A stretch of DNA of 5,794 nucleotides from Lachnospiraceae bacterium (GCA_031262285.1 JAISHZ010000374.1:1-5794); one strand, 5' to 3'. Numbered from the stretch's first letter, positions 1-5,794 are shown. Notes: a model not told the origin generated them from the sequence alone. A program made the numbers and translations.

Positions 1-1109
1 TGATTGAGACAGCGGTGTCTCAAGCCAAATCATTAAGAGAAAGAGGAGCAGATATCGTAGTTTGTCTGTCACATCTGGGGATTAATGAAAATCAAGCCAT
101 GGATTACGGCTCTGCATATGACATCGCACAAAACGCGATGGGGATCGATGTGATCATTGATGGGCATACACCGGAAGCGGAATTGCTTACACAAAATACA
201 TTTGCCGTACCGATTGCCTCTATATCCGAAGACGGGATGCAAATCGGTAGGATCGCATTTTATCTGGAAGACGGGCTGGTGGTTCCCCAAATTGAAATCT
301 TAACGAAAGAGGATTTTGCGAACATCACACCTTTAGAAGAAGTGACAGATTTGATTCTAGCCTGTGAAGAACAGGTGGAGCAAGTCTCACAGACTGTAGT
401 CGGGCAGTCTGCTGTGTCATTGATGGATTATGAAAAAGAAATCATCCGAGCAAAGGAAAGTGTTCTTGCAGATATTGTGGCAGACTCTATGCGATGGGTA
501 AGCGGTGCGCAGATCGCTTTTTGCAATGCCGGAAATGTACGAAGTGGGATCGATGTTGGGGATATCACATTAGAAGATATCAACAATATGTTGCCGTACT
601 CCAATATGTTACGTATGGCACAAGTTCCCGGTCAAGTGATCAGAGAGGCACTTGAGCACAGTGCTTCGTTGTATGGGAAGATGGACGGTGGGTTCCTACA
701 ACTGTCCGGATTGGAATATATCTTTGATCCGACTTTGCCGGAGGGGAGTCGTGTTACGCAGATTACCTTACAAGGGGAACCTTTTTCAAACGAAGAAATG
801 TATTCCTTGGTGGTGTTTGATTTTATTGCAGAGGGGGGAGATGGATACTCCATGCTCATAGATTGGTTTGCGAATGCGCAAACGGTGGGAGAGGGAGATA
901 TAGGTAGTATTTTCGCAGACTATATTTCCATGCAGGAGACCCTCAAGCTTGGAGCACAAACAAGTGGGCGTATTACAGTCATTGGGAACGAGAGTGATAC
1001 ACAGAAAGAAGACGCGATAAGAGGATATATCATCATAGCGGTGTGCTTGATCGCAGGGTTCGGTTTAAGTTATGTCGCTTTGCAGTCCGGGCGCAAGAAG
1101 CGCAAGTAG
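1..1109 (+). CDS. 5'-nucleotidase / bifunctional metallophosphatase, membrane-anchored, 5' end missing
   Basis: The reading frame is open to the left edge (first full codon at base 3), so the GTG at 15 is internal and the N-terminal part of the metallophosphatase domain lies outside the window. What remains matches the UshA/5'-nucleotidase family. An SHLG motif (His codon 72-74) corresponds to a metal-binding histidine, followed by DGHTP at 159-173 where the family normally has GH-S/T-H or GHSQ. The 5'-nucleotidase C-terminal substrate-binding domain comes next, with RAKESVLADIVAD and NAGNVRSG (about 445-545), and FIAEGGDGY (about 820-845), which carries the aromatic residue expected to stack on the base. 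The last about 30 residues are a hydrophobic helix (about 1023-1088) followed by GRKKRK, which indicates a single C-terminal anchor with the enzyme outside the cell. The family hydrolyses nucleotides, nucleotide sugars or cyclic nucleotides to nucleosides and phosphate; the exact substrate cannot be read here. It is cotranscribed with the kinase 8 bases downstream. Confidence 0.9.
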   Translation, partial: IETAVSQAKSLRERGADIVVCLSHLGINENQAMDYGSAYDIAQNAMGIDVIIDGHTPEAELLTQNTFAVPIASISEDGMQIGRIAFYLEDGLVVPQIEILTKEDFANITPLEEVTDLILACEEQVEQVSQTVVGQSAVSLMDYEKEIIRAKESVLADIVADSMRWVSGAQIAFCNAGNVRSGIDVGDITLEDINNMLPYSNMLRMAQVPGQVIREALEHSASLYGKMDGGFLQLSGLEYIFDPTLPEGSRVTQITLQGEPFSNEEMYSLVVFDFIAEGGDGYSMLIDWFANAQTVGEGDIGSIFADYISMQETLKLGAQTSGRITVIGNESDTQKEDAIRGYIIIAVCLIAGFGLSYVALQSGRKKRK

Positions 1110-1117
1110 GGGGGCAT

Positions 1118-4100
1118 TTGAAGATTCAAAAATTTAAGTCTTTGAGACTCCACGCAGTCATGATCGCAACATATGCTTTTTTCATTGTGGGATTATTTGT
1201 GCTTAGCAATATGAACTTTTCCACACCACTAAAGATTGATCTGAACGATAGCGCAGTGTTTTTGAGAGAAGGTGCAGAACGCAATTATATGATTGATCCC
1301 AGGGGGGAGAACAGTCCATGGATTGATTTGACGGGAAAATCATGGAGCATATACAAGTCCGGTTTGGTGGACGAAGATAAACAAAGGTTGCTTACGCCAA
1401 CGGACAAGCCGGTGAAGTATTTCACCTATATGTTGGAGTTTGAGGTTTCCACCGAGCAAATAGCGTTTCTTCGCCGCAATTCGATTTGTCCGGGACTGCA
1501 TTTGGCTTCGATTTCAGATAACTGGGAGATTTATTTAAATGGGAATCTCGTTAAACGAAATATGTTTTTGGATGAGGATGGTTCTATTGCGGTTCACAAA
1601 AATGTAGTTTCTTACAGTGTCCCTTTTGACAAAAGCTATTTACTCGAAGGGGTAAATAAGTTGATGATATATGTTGTGTGTGCTCCCAATTATTCGGATG
1701 CGGGGTTGTACTTTGCAGGCGATTATTACATCGATGAATATGAAGGGATTCAAGCACAAAACAACCAAATCTTTCTGCTGTTTTTATCCGGGATTAGTAT
1801 TTTCATGGCTTTCTACAATTTCTTGATCTTTTTGAATAGTAAGAAAGAAAGGCATTATTTACACTTTACTTGTGTGCAATTATTGCTTGGAATCTATATT
1901 TTCGTCAATACTCCTTATACGCAGTCCTACTTCGCGGATTCACAGGTCGTAAAAGCGATAGAATTTATGTGTGTTTGTATCATGCCTATTTTTGCGATTC
2001 TCTTTACCAAGAATATTGCGCGTCAAAGACTGCGTCTGGTATGGAAAGTGATCATCGGGATCCAAATCGTCGTGGCTGCTTTGATTCCGTTTGTGGGATT
2101 ACAGGCTTCTGTGGATTTGCTGCTGATTGGGGAATGTTTTGTATTGGTCGATTTGATTTATGGGATGGTACTTTCCTTTCGAGTGCTCCTAAGCATGGCG
2201 GAGGATAACGCGAAAAGTTCGGGCAATGATAAATGGAAAGAATTTGTTTCCGTAACCTTTCGTTCTGTGCATGGCAATGCTGCTATCGGACTGTCGATCG
2301 TCTTCATTTCGGCGATCATCGGCGTTATTACCTCTTCGATCATAGGATCAGATCAGAATCATGTTATTCTGGGACTTTTTGCTTTCGTGATCAGTGTCTC
2401 ATATGCGTTATCCAACGATGTGATCGAGACGAAACAACAAATCGCCGGACAAAACGAACTTTTGGAAGTGAAAGTGACGAGTCGCACCAAAGAGCTGGAA
2501 GAACAGACGCAGCTTGCACTGATGGCTTCGGCAGCAAAGACGCGCTTTTTGGCGACGATGTCGCACGAAATTCGGACTCCCATGAATGCGATTATCGGTA
2601 TTTCTCAGATTGAATTGGCAAGAAATGATTTGGACGAGCAGTTTAAAGATGCCCTACATCGAATCTATTCATCGGGTCGTGGTTTGTTGGGTATTATTAA
2701 CGATATCTTGGATTTATCCAAAGCAGAGAGTGGCAAATTGGAACTAAACATTGCCGAATATGATGTTCCCTCTCTCCTCAACGACATTGTACAATTGAAC
2801 ATGGTGCGTATTGGATCAAAGCCAATTGCGTTTGCATTAGAAGTGGATCCGACGATTCCGCTCAAATTGATCGGTGATGAACTGCGTATCAAGCAAATCA
2901 TGAACAACATTTTGTCGAACGCTTTTAAGTATACCCAAGCGGGCAGTGTCAAGATGAAGGTGGCAGTTGCCGGAGAAGAGCGCCAACCGGAACTGTTGAT
3001 CAGTGTAGCGGATACAGGGCAGGGTATCCGAAAAGAGGACATAGAGAAGCTCTTTGACGATTATACTCGTTTTAACAGTGAAACAAACAAAGCGACCGAG
3101 GGTACCGGTTTGGGGATGAGTATCACCGGCAAGCTCGTCAAATTGATGAATGGCGAGATAAGAGTGGAAAGCGAATTCGGAAAGGGCAGCACATTTGTGG
3201 TTCGGTTCCCACAGGAATGTAACGATCTGACGCCGATAGGGGAAGCATTGGCGACGCAGTTGACTTCTTTTGAATATCGAGAAAGACATGACAATCAAGA
3301 GGAGATGGAATATATACCCATGCCCTATGGGAAGGTACTGGTCGTTGATGATGTGGAAACCAATCTCTTCGTCGCAGCAGGATTGATCGCTCCGTATCGA
3401 CTCCGGTACGACCAAGCAATCAGCGGTTTTGAGGCGATCGAAAAGGTGGAAGCAGGGAATCAATATGATATTATTTTCATGGATCATATGATGCCGCAAA
3501 TGGATGGCATTGAGACAGTGCGCAGACTGAGAGCGATGGGGTATCAATTACCGATCGTGGCACTGACCGCAAATGCGATTGTCGGCAACGAAGCCATGTT
3601 TCGACAAAATGGATTTGACGATTTCATTTCCAAACCGATATCCGCAAAACAATTGGATATTACATTACAGCGCTATATCAAGGAAAGACACAAAGAAGAA
3701 GCAAAGGAAATCGCCGATGCAAGAAATGAGTTGCAACTGGAGATGTCGTCGAAAGGAGGGGATACCAAAAGCACGGAAGGAACTGGCAGAGCAGTTCCTG
3801 CCAAGAAACCGGTGAAGAAAAAGAGTGTTGATCCAAGATTAAAAGAAGTCTTTATTCGAGATTCACGCAATGCAGTTCGAGTGCTTACGGATACCTTGAG
3901 CCAATCGAATCTGGAACTTTTTGCGATTACGGCACATGGAATGAAATCAGCCTGTGCGAATGTGAAGGAATCAAAGCTTTCTCTCTTGGCAAGTGAACTG
4001 GAAACAGCGGCGAAGAATCAAGAAAAAGCAATCCTAGACGAGAAACTTCCTCTTTTCTTGGATGCATTGAGAGCGGTGATTCGATCATTCGAACCTCCCA

Positions 4101-4345
4101 AAGAGACGATCGTCATGCAGGAAGATGTCGTCTATCTGGCGCAAAAAATGAAAGAAATCAAGACCGCGTGTGAAGAGTATGAACCGTGCTATGCGAACGC
4201 CGCTATCCAAGAATTGAAACAAAAGCAATGGAAATCGGAAACACAGAAGGTACTGGATGAAATATCCGGATGCCTGCTTCATGCAGATTTTGAAGAAGCA
4301 GCGAAGATCTGTGAACAGTTCGAGCAACACGGGAACAATGTTTGA
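1118..4345 (+). CDS. 7TM (7TMR-DISM type) hybrid sensor histidine kinase with receiver and HPt domains
   Basis: This is a 1075-residue protein if TTG 1118 is the start. The frame is open back to GTG 1043, but that start would overlap the nucleotidase. TTG 1118 follows a G-rich ribosome site (1108-1114, short spacing); ATG 1160 is an alternative but has no clear site. Residues about 14-34 form a membrane helix, and 35-210 an extracytoplasmic, beta-rich region. Residues about 215-432 contain seven hydrophobic helices (7TMR-DISM layout), followed by a coiled coil at about 437-475. The HisKA domain has SHEIRTPMN with phospho-acceptor His483. The ATPase domain has N-box Asn601, DTGQGI at 632 and GTGLGM at 662. 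The receiver has Asp744/Asp745, phospho-acceptor Asp789, Thr817 and Lys839. After a lysine-rich linker, an HPt domain has His940 in TAHGMKSA. The last about 85 residues are a helical tail of unknown role. No DNA-binding output domain is present, so a partner regulator is expected elsewhere. A ligand linked to the upstream nucleotidase is an inference. Confidence 0.95.
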   Translation: MKIQKFKSLRLHAVMIATYAFFIVGLFVLSNMNFSTPLKIDLNDSAVFLREGAERNYMIDPRGENSPWIDLTGKSWSIYKSGLVDEDKQRLLTPTDKPVKYFTYMLEFEVSTEQIAFLRRNSICPGLHLASISDNWEIYLNGNLVKRNMFLDEDGSIAVHKNVVSYSVPFDKSYLLEGVNKLMIYVVCAPNYSDAGLYFAGDYYIDEYEGIQAQNNQIFLLFLSGISIFMAFYNFLIFLNSKKERHYLHFTCVQLLLGIYIFVNTPYTQSYFADSQVVKAIEFMCVCIMPIFAILFTKNIARQRLRLVWKVIIGIQIVVAALIPFVGLQASVDLLLIGECFVLVDLIYGMVLSFRVLLSMAEDNAKSSGNDKWKEFVSVTFRSVHGNAAIGLSIVFISAIIGVITSSIIGSDQNHVILGLFAFVISVSYALSNDVIETKQQIAGQNELLEVKVTSRTKELEEQTQLALMASAAKTRFLATMSHEIRTPMNAIIGISQIELARNDLDEQFKDALHRIYSSGRGLLGIINDILDLSKAESGKLELNIAEYDVPSLLNDIVQLNMVRIGSKPIAFALEVDPTIPLKLIGDELRIKQIMNNILSNAFKYTQAGSVKMKVAVAGEERQPELLISVADTGQGIRKEDIEKLFDDYTRFNSETNKATEGTGLGMSITGKLVKLMNGEIRVESEFGKGSTFVVRFPQECNDLTPIGEALATQLTSFEYRERHDNQEEMEYIPMPYGKVLVVDDVETNLFVAAGLIAPYRLRYDQAISGFEAIEKVEAGNQYDIIFMDHMMPQMDGIETVRRLRAMGYQLPIVALTANAIVGNEAMFRQNGFDDFISKPISAKQLDITLQRYIKERHKEEAKEIADARNELQLEMSSKGGDTKSTEGTGRAVPAKKPVKKKSVDPRLKEVFIRDSRNAVRVLTDTLSQSNLELFAITAHGMKSACANVKESKLSLLASELETAAKNQEKAILDEKLPLFLDALRAVIRSFEPPKETIVMQEDVVYLAQKMKEIKTACEEYEPCYANAAIQELKQKQWKSETQKVLDEISGCLLHADFEEAAKICEQFEQHGNNV

Positions 4346-4365
4346 AAGTAAAGAGAACTTTCAAA
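4341..4365 (+). promoter_or_regulatory. 9-bp perfect inverted repeat (possible operator or mRNA hairpin)
   Basis: TTTGAAAGT (4341-4349) and ACTTTCAAA (4357-4365) are perfect reverse complements separated by seven purines (AAAGAGA). The left arm contains the TGA stop of the kinase. The site is 79 bases upstream of the rubrerythrin start, a suitable place for a repressor, but it does not match the PerR consensus as I know it. It could equally be a weak hairpin at the end of the kinase message. The symmetry is certain; the function is a guess. Confidence 0.4.
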
Positions 4366-4380
4366 CTCCTTGATTTAAAA

Positions 4381-4397
4381 GCGCGCCATGGGCGCGC
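4381..4397 (-). terminator. GC-rich 7-bp hairpin, terminator-shaped only on the minus strand
   Basis: GCGCGCC (4381-4387) and GGCGCGC (4391-4397) form a perfect 7-bp stem with a three-base loop. On the + strand it is preceded by AAAA and not followed by a T run, so it is not a canonical terminator for the kinase operon. Read on the minus strand it is followed by TTTTAAAT, the canonical shape. No minus-strand gene is seen that would need it. It may instead slow polymerase or protect the 3' end of the kinase mRNA. Confidence 0.35.
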
Positions 4398-4430
4398 GAA
4401 CGGGAACAATGTTTGAAATTAAAAGAATGA

Positions 4431-4437
4431 AAAGGAG
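4431..4437 (+). promoter_or_regulatory. Ribosome binding site of rubrerythrin
   Basis: AAAGGAG lies six bases before ATG 4444, close to ideal for a Gram-positive translation start. It fixes the rubrerythrin start. No convincing -35/-10 pair was found between the kinase stop and this site, so the gene may be read through from the kinase or use a weak promoter. Confidence 0.85.
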
Positions 4438-4443
4438 ACATTT

Positions 4444-4983
4444 ATGGCAAATTTACAAGGAACGAATACTGAAAAGAATCTGATGAAAGCATTTTCGGGT
4501 GAATCAGAAGCTCGCAATAAGTACACATATTACGCGTCGAAGGCACGTAAGGATGGATATGTTCAAATTGCGAATATTTTTGAAGAAACAGCACACAACG
4601 AAAAAGAACATGCAGAGCTTTGGTTCAAAATGCTGCGCGGCGGAATACCCGATACAGCAGAAAATCTGAAAGACGCTGCCGGCGGAGAACATTTCGAGTG
4701 GTCTGAAATGTACGCGCAGTTCGCACAGGAAGCCAAACAAGAAGGGTTTGATGAGATTGCAAGGTTATTCCAAGGCGTAGCGGAGATTGAAAAAGAACAT
4801 GAGCAACGATATTTAAAACTTCTCGCCAATGTGGAGGGTGGATTGGTGTTCTCCAGAGAGAATGATCAGATTTGGCAGTGTACCAACTGTGGTCATGTCT
4901 ATGTGGGGAAAGCAGCGCCAAACAAATGCCCCATTTGCAGTCACGATCAAGCGTACTTTGCACTCAAGGCAGATAACTATTAA
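4444..4983 (+). CDS. rbr: Rubrerythrin (diiron peroxidase with C-terminal rubredoxin domain)
   Basis: The 179-residue protein has the usual rubrerythrin length and architecture. The N-terminal four-helix ferritin-like domain shows the diiron ligands Glu20, Glu53 with His56 (ENEKEH region), Glu82 and Glu85 (GEHFEW), and Glu116 with His119 (EKEH). The C-terminal rubredoxin-like domain binds one iron through Cys146, Cys149, Cys162 and Cys165 (CTNCG and CPICS). In anaerobes this cytoplasmic enzyme reduces hydrogen peroxide to water using electrons delivered through the rubredoxin centre. All key ligands are present, so it should be active. It sits 98 bases after the kinase stop with its own strong ribosome site. 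Nothing indicates a functional tie to the kinase. No clear intrinsic terminator follows the TAA stop. Confidence 0.97.
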   Translation: MANLQGTNTEKNLMKAFSGESEARNKYTYYASKARKDGYVQIANIFEETAHNEKEHAELWFKMLRGGIPDTAENLKDAAGGEHFEWSEMYAQFAQEAKQEGFDEIARLFQGVAEIEKEHEQRYLKLLANVEGGLVFSRENDQIWQCTNCGHVYVGKAAPNKCPICSHDQAYFALKADNY

Positions 4984-4997
4984 TACGTTTGCCTATC

Positions 4998-5079
4998 TAC
5001 GTTAAAGGAAGTGTATCCCGGACGAACCACACAGAGTATGGGACAGTTTTGGGTGTTAGACTCTCTGGGCGTTCCGATG
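4998..5079 (+). repeat. Repeat copy A of a three-copy intergenic element
   Basis: Copy A starts with TACGTTA and runs through CGGACGAACCA (5019-5029) into a 23-base block (5045-5067) containing AGTTTTGGGTGTTA and then GACTCTCTG. The same blocks recur in the same order in copy B (5257-5335), offset by about 254-259 bases. Its 5024-5058 portion is also inverted in A' (5151-5185). The similarity is strongest in the 23-base block, and the flanks drift with small insertions and deletions. Confidence 0.8.
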
Positions 5080-5089
5080 AGCCCAGAAC

Positions 5090-5127
5090 AGTGAAAATGC
5101 GCGCACAAGCAAGCGCTCATTTTCACT
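5090..5127 (+). other. 14-bp hairpin with one internal mismatch
   Basis: AGTGAAAATG (5090-5099) pairs with CATTTTCACT (5118-5127). After a single C/T mismatch, GCGC (5101-5104) pairs with GCGC (5113-5116), leaving the eight-base loop ACAAGCAA. It sits inside the A-A' stem. It is not followed by a T run on either strand, so it does not look like an intrinsic terminator. Confidence 0.75.
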
Positions 5128-5139
5128 TGGTCTCATCTC

Positions 5140-5189
5140 CACAGAACGTATAACACCCAAAACTCCCCCCAACTCTGTACGGTTCTGTG
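5140..5189 (-). repeat. Repeat copy A', inverted
   Basis: Reverse-complemented, this copy reads through GGGAGTTTTGGGTGTTA (5151-5167), matching copy B for 17 bases and copy A for the inner 14. It also forms its own hairpin: CACAGAACGTA (5140-5150) pairs with TACGGTTCTGTG (5178-5189) over 11 pairs with one bulged G. This places the conserved core in the loop, as in copy B. Confidence 0.75.
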
Positions 5190-5256
5190 CATCGATTAGC
5201 TATCGAACATATATTTGGGAACGTATGAATCAATGTCTTGAGATTAAGATTTTAGA

Positions 5257-5335
5257 TACGTTACAGTGTGCCTCGGACGAACCAAACCGCGCTTAGGGAG
5301 TTTTGGGTGTTAGACTCTCTGTGCGGTTCGGTATG
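5257..5335 (+). repeat. Repeat copy B, direct, with its own hairpin
   Basis: This copy carries TACGTTA (5257-5263), CGGACGAACCA (5274-5284) and the full 23-base block (5299-5321) seen in copy A. Locally, CCAAACCGC (5282-5290) pairs with GCGGTTCGG (5323-5331) with one mismatch, and AGGGAG (5295-5300) pairs with CTCTCT (5315-5320) including one G-U pair. TTTTGGGTGTTAGA is left as a 14-base loop. The stem arms differ in sequence from those of A' while keeping complementarity, which suggests selection on a hairpin. Confidence 0.75.
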
Positions 5336-5533
5336 GAAAAGCAGTTTAATATTGATCAGTGAACGCCGGTTATAACGCCATGTACTTATGATACCTTGAT
5401 AATTAACTAACTATACAAAATAATAAAGATCAGCCTTTATAAACGCATTCGACTCGAATCGATGCTAAATATGGTTGATATAAGTACTATTTGTCGATAA
5501 TACGCTAATGATGCGGTGAAATACTGGCATATT
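5336..5533. other. AT-rich intergenic stretch without a gene
   Basis: No open frame of meaningful length with a ribosome site was seen on either strand. Small features only: AACGCC twice (5362-5367 and 5374-5379), a 13-base palindrome ATTCGA-C-TCGAAT (5447-5459), and the candidate promoter at 5396-5424. An imperfect hairpin, GGTGAAA (5515-5521) with TTTCACC (5533-5539), overlaps the start of the next promoter. Confidence 0.7.
5396..5424 (+). promoter_or_regulatory. Candidate sigma-A promoter P1
   Basis: TTGATA (5396-5401, five of six to the -35 consensus) is separated by 17 bases from AATAAT (5419-5424, five of six to the -10 consensus). It would give a leader of roughly 225 bases before the downstream gene. 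The region is AT-rich, so a chance match is possible. Confidence 0.45.
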
Positions 5534-5562
5534 TTCACCCCCGGCGGAGTATACATTATAAT
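5534..5562 (+). promoter_or_regulatory. Sigma-A promoter P2 with a palindrome over the -10
   Basis: A perfect TATAAT (5557-5562) lies 17 bases after TTCACC (5534-5539, four of six to consensus). The -10 is embedded in the 14-base perfect palindrome TACATTATAATGTA (5552-5565), a plausible operator position, since a dimeric repressor bound there would block polymerase. Transcription would start near 5569, giving an about 88-base leader to the gene at 5657. Confidence 0.65.
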
Positions 5563-5565
5563 GTA

Positions 5566-5618
5566 CTATGAGTTTGTATGACGAAATCTGATTTTATCCG
5601 ATTTGCAACCACTCATAG
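5566..5618 (+). other. Long 5'-leader hairpin
   Basis: CTATGAGT (5566-5573) pairs perfectly with ACTCATAG (5611-5618), and TTG (5574-5576) with CAA (5606-5608). Inside, AAATCTGAT (5584-5592) pairs with ATCCGATTT (5596-5604) with one mismatch around a TTT loop. It begins almost at the predicted transcript start of P2 and ends well before the ribosome site, so it should stabilise the mRNA or bind a factor rather than hide the start codon. Confidence 0.6.
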
Positions 5619-5656
5619 AAAGAAAATACAGAAAGAATAAGAAGGGAGAACTAAGT

Positions 5657-5794
5657 ATGACAGATAAGGTTATTGAAAACAACCAAGTGACAGTAATGGG
5701 GGAAATCGTCGGTGATTTCACCTACAGCCTTGAGATCTTTGGAGGAGGAGTGGAGATGGTTGATGTAAAAGTACATGGGTTGCGTGAAAGCGTG
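5657..5794 (+). CDS. Probable OB-fold single-strand DNA-binding-like protein, 3' end missing
   Basis: Only the first 46 residues are present; the frame is open at the right edge. ATG 5657 is supported by the ribosome site AAGGGAG (5642-5648) eight bases upstream. The start, MTDKVIENNQVTVMGEIVGD, followed by a FTYSLEIFGGG stretch and MVDVKVHGL, has the alternating pattern of OB-fold beta strands 1 and 2. It resembles short lachnospiral proteins usually annotated as single-strand DNA-binding proteins (N-x-V-x-x-M-G-E-I-V then E-x-F-G-x-G then M-V-D-V-K-V). These lack the classical SSB opening of a housekeeping ssb gene, so a role in ordinary replication is not implied. Recognition is from memory of the family; the missing remainder prevents confirmation. 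Confidence 0.55.
   Translation, partial: MTDKVIENNQVTVMGEIVGDFTYSLEIFGGGVEMVDVKVHGLRESV

Larger units (their letters stand above)
4329..4418 (+). repeat. 19-bp direct repeat pair around the kinase stop codon and rubrerythrin leader
   Basis: The sequence ACGGGAACAATGTTTGAAA occurs perfectly at 4329-4347 and again at 4400-4418, with a 71-base period. The first copy encodes the last residues of the kinase (GNNV) and its stop; the second is noncoding. Sequence after each copy remains similar (GTAAAGAGAA versus TTAAAAGAAT). The 52 bases between hold an inverted repeat and a GC-rich hairpin. A local duplication, or insertion of a small hairpin element with a duplicated target, would both explain this. 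Confidence 0.85.
5019..5190 (+). ncRNA. Candidate large structured RNA or palindromic element (A-A' stem with two internal hairpins)
   Basis: Bases 5024-5058 pair with 5151-5185 in register: 29 of 35 positions are Watson-Crick. The six mismatches fall as three symmetric two-base internal loops, and the inner 14 pairs (5045-5058 with 5151-5164) are perfect. The stem encloses a 6-bp hairpin (CTGGGC 5065-5070 with GCCCAG 5081-5086) and a longer one at 5090-5127. This multibranch shape resembles a structured RNA, but a miniature inverted-repeat element would look the same. I do not recognise it as tmRNA, RNase P RNA, SRP RNA, 6S RNA or a known riboswitch. The strand is assumed from the flanking genes; no dedicated promoter was identified before it. 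Confidence 0.45.

Noticed and set aside
2837..3547. 236-codon minus-strand open frame inside the kinase
   Set aside because: It lies opposite the conserved HisKA/ATPase/receiver coding sequence, matches no family and is an antisense shadow.
4625..4963. 112-codon minus-strand open frame inside rubrerythrin
   Set aside because: Antisense to a fully conserved rubrerythrin, with no ribosome site or recognisable product.
5045..5067. Integron attC-like site: GTTAGAC fits GTTRRRY and TAACACC-type sequences occur inverted
   Set aside because: No matching inner core sites at the right spacing, no gene cassettes, no integrase, and the degenerate seven-base pattern is common by chance.
4998..5335. CRISPR array
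   Set aside because: Only three diverged copies, one inverted, with irregular spacing and no cas genes.
5515..5539. Hairpin GGTGAAA/TTTCACC as an intrinsic terminator for P1
   Set aside because: It is followed by CCCGGCGG rather than a T run, so the terminator signature is missing.
5568..5591. Seven-codon leader peptide ATG at the start of the P2 transcript
   Set aside because: It has no ribosome site, is buried in the hairpin, and lacks a run of regulatory codons.

Overview
The window looks like a low-to-moderate GC anaerobic Firmicute, most likely a clostridium of the Lachnospiraceae type. The grounds are an oxygen-sensitive-lifestyle protein (rubrerythrin), a 7TM hybrid sensor kinase whose receiver and C-terminal tail resemble lachnospiral kinases, strong purine-rich Shine-Dalgarno sites, and a final gene start resembling short OB-fold single-strand DNA-binding-like proteins of that group. 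The assignment is inference from protein style; no rRNA or other marker is present.

Region 1 (1-4345) is a tight two-gene operon on the + strand. A 5'-truncated, membrane-anchored 5'-nucleotidase/metallophosphatase ends at 1109. Only 8 bases later a hybrid histidine kinase begins, probably at a TTG codon (1118). The kinase carries an N-terminal membrane anchor, an extracytoplasmic ligand-type region, seven membrane helices (7TMR-DISM layout), HisKA, HATPase, receiver, HPt and a helical tail. Pairing a surface nucleotide hydrolase with a membrane receptor kinase suggests, but does not prove, sensing of an extracellular nucleotide, nucleoside or related metabolite.

Region 2 (4329-4443) is a short junction. 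It holds a 19-bp direct repeat, a 9-bp inverted repeat across the kinase stop codon and a GC-rich hairpin. It leads into a classical rubrerythrin gene (4444-4983) for peroxide detoxification in anaerobes.

Region 3 (4984-5656) is 673 bases with no convincing gene and is the most unusual part. It contains three related copies of a roughly 50-80 base repeat (A and B direct, A' inverted) sharing the 14-base core AGTTTTGGGTGTTA. A and A' form a 35-position stem with 29 Watson-Crick pairs, enclosing two further hairpins. A' could instead pair with B through 17 perfect pairs. This looks like either a structured RNA with alternative folds or a palindromic, possibly mobile, repeat element. An AT-rich stretch follows with two candidate promoters. 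The second has a perfect TATAAT inside a 14-bp palindrome and would start a transcript with a long 5' hairpin.

Region 4 (5657-5794) is the first 46 codons of a gene cut by the window end, probably an OB-fold, single-strand DNA-binding-like protein.
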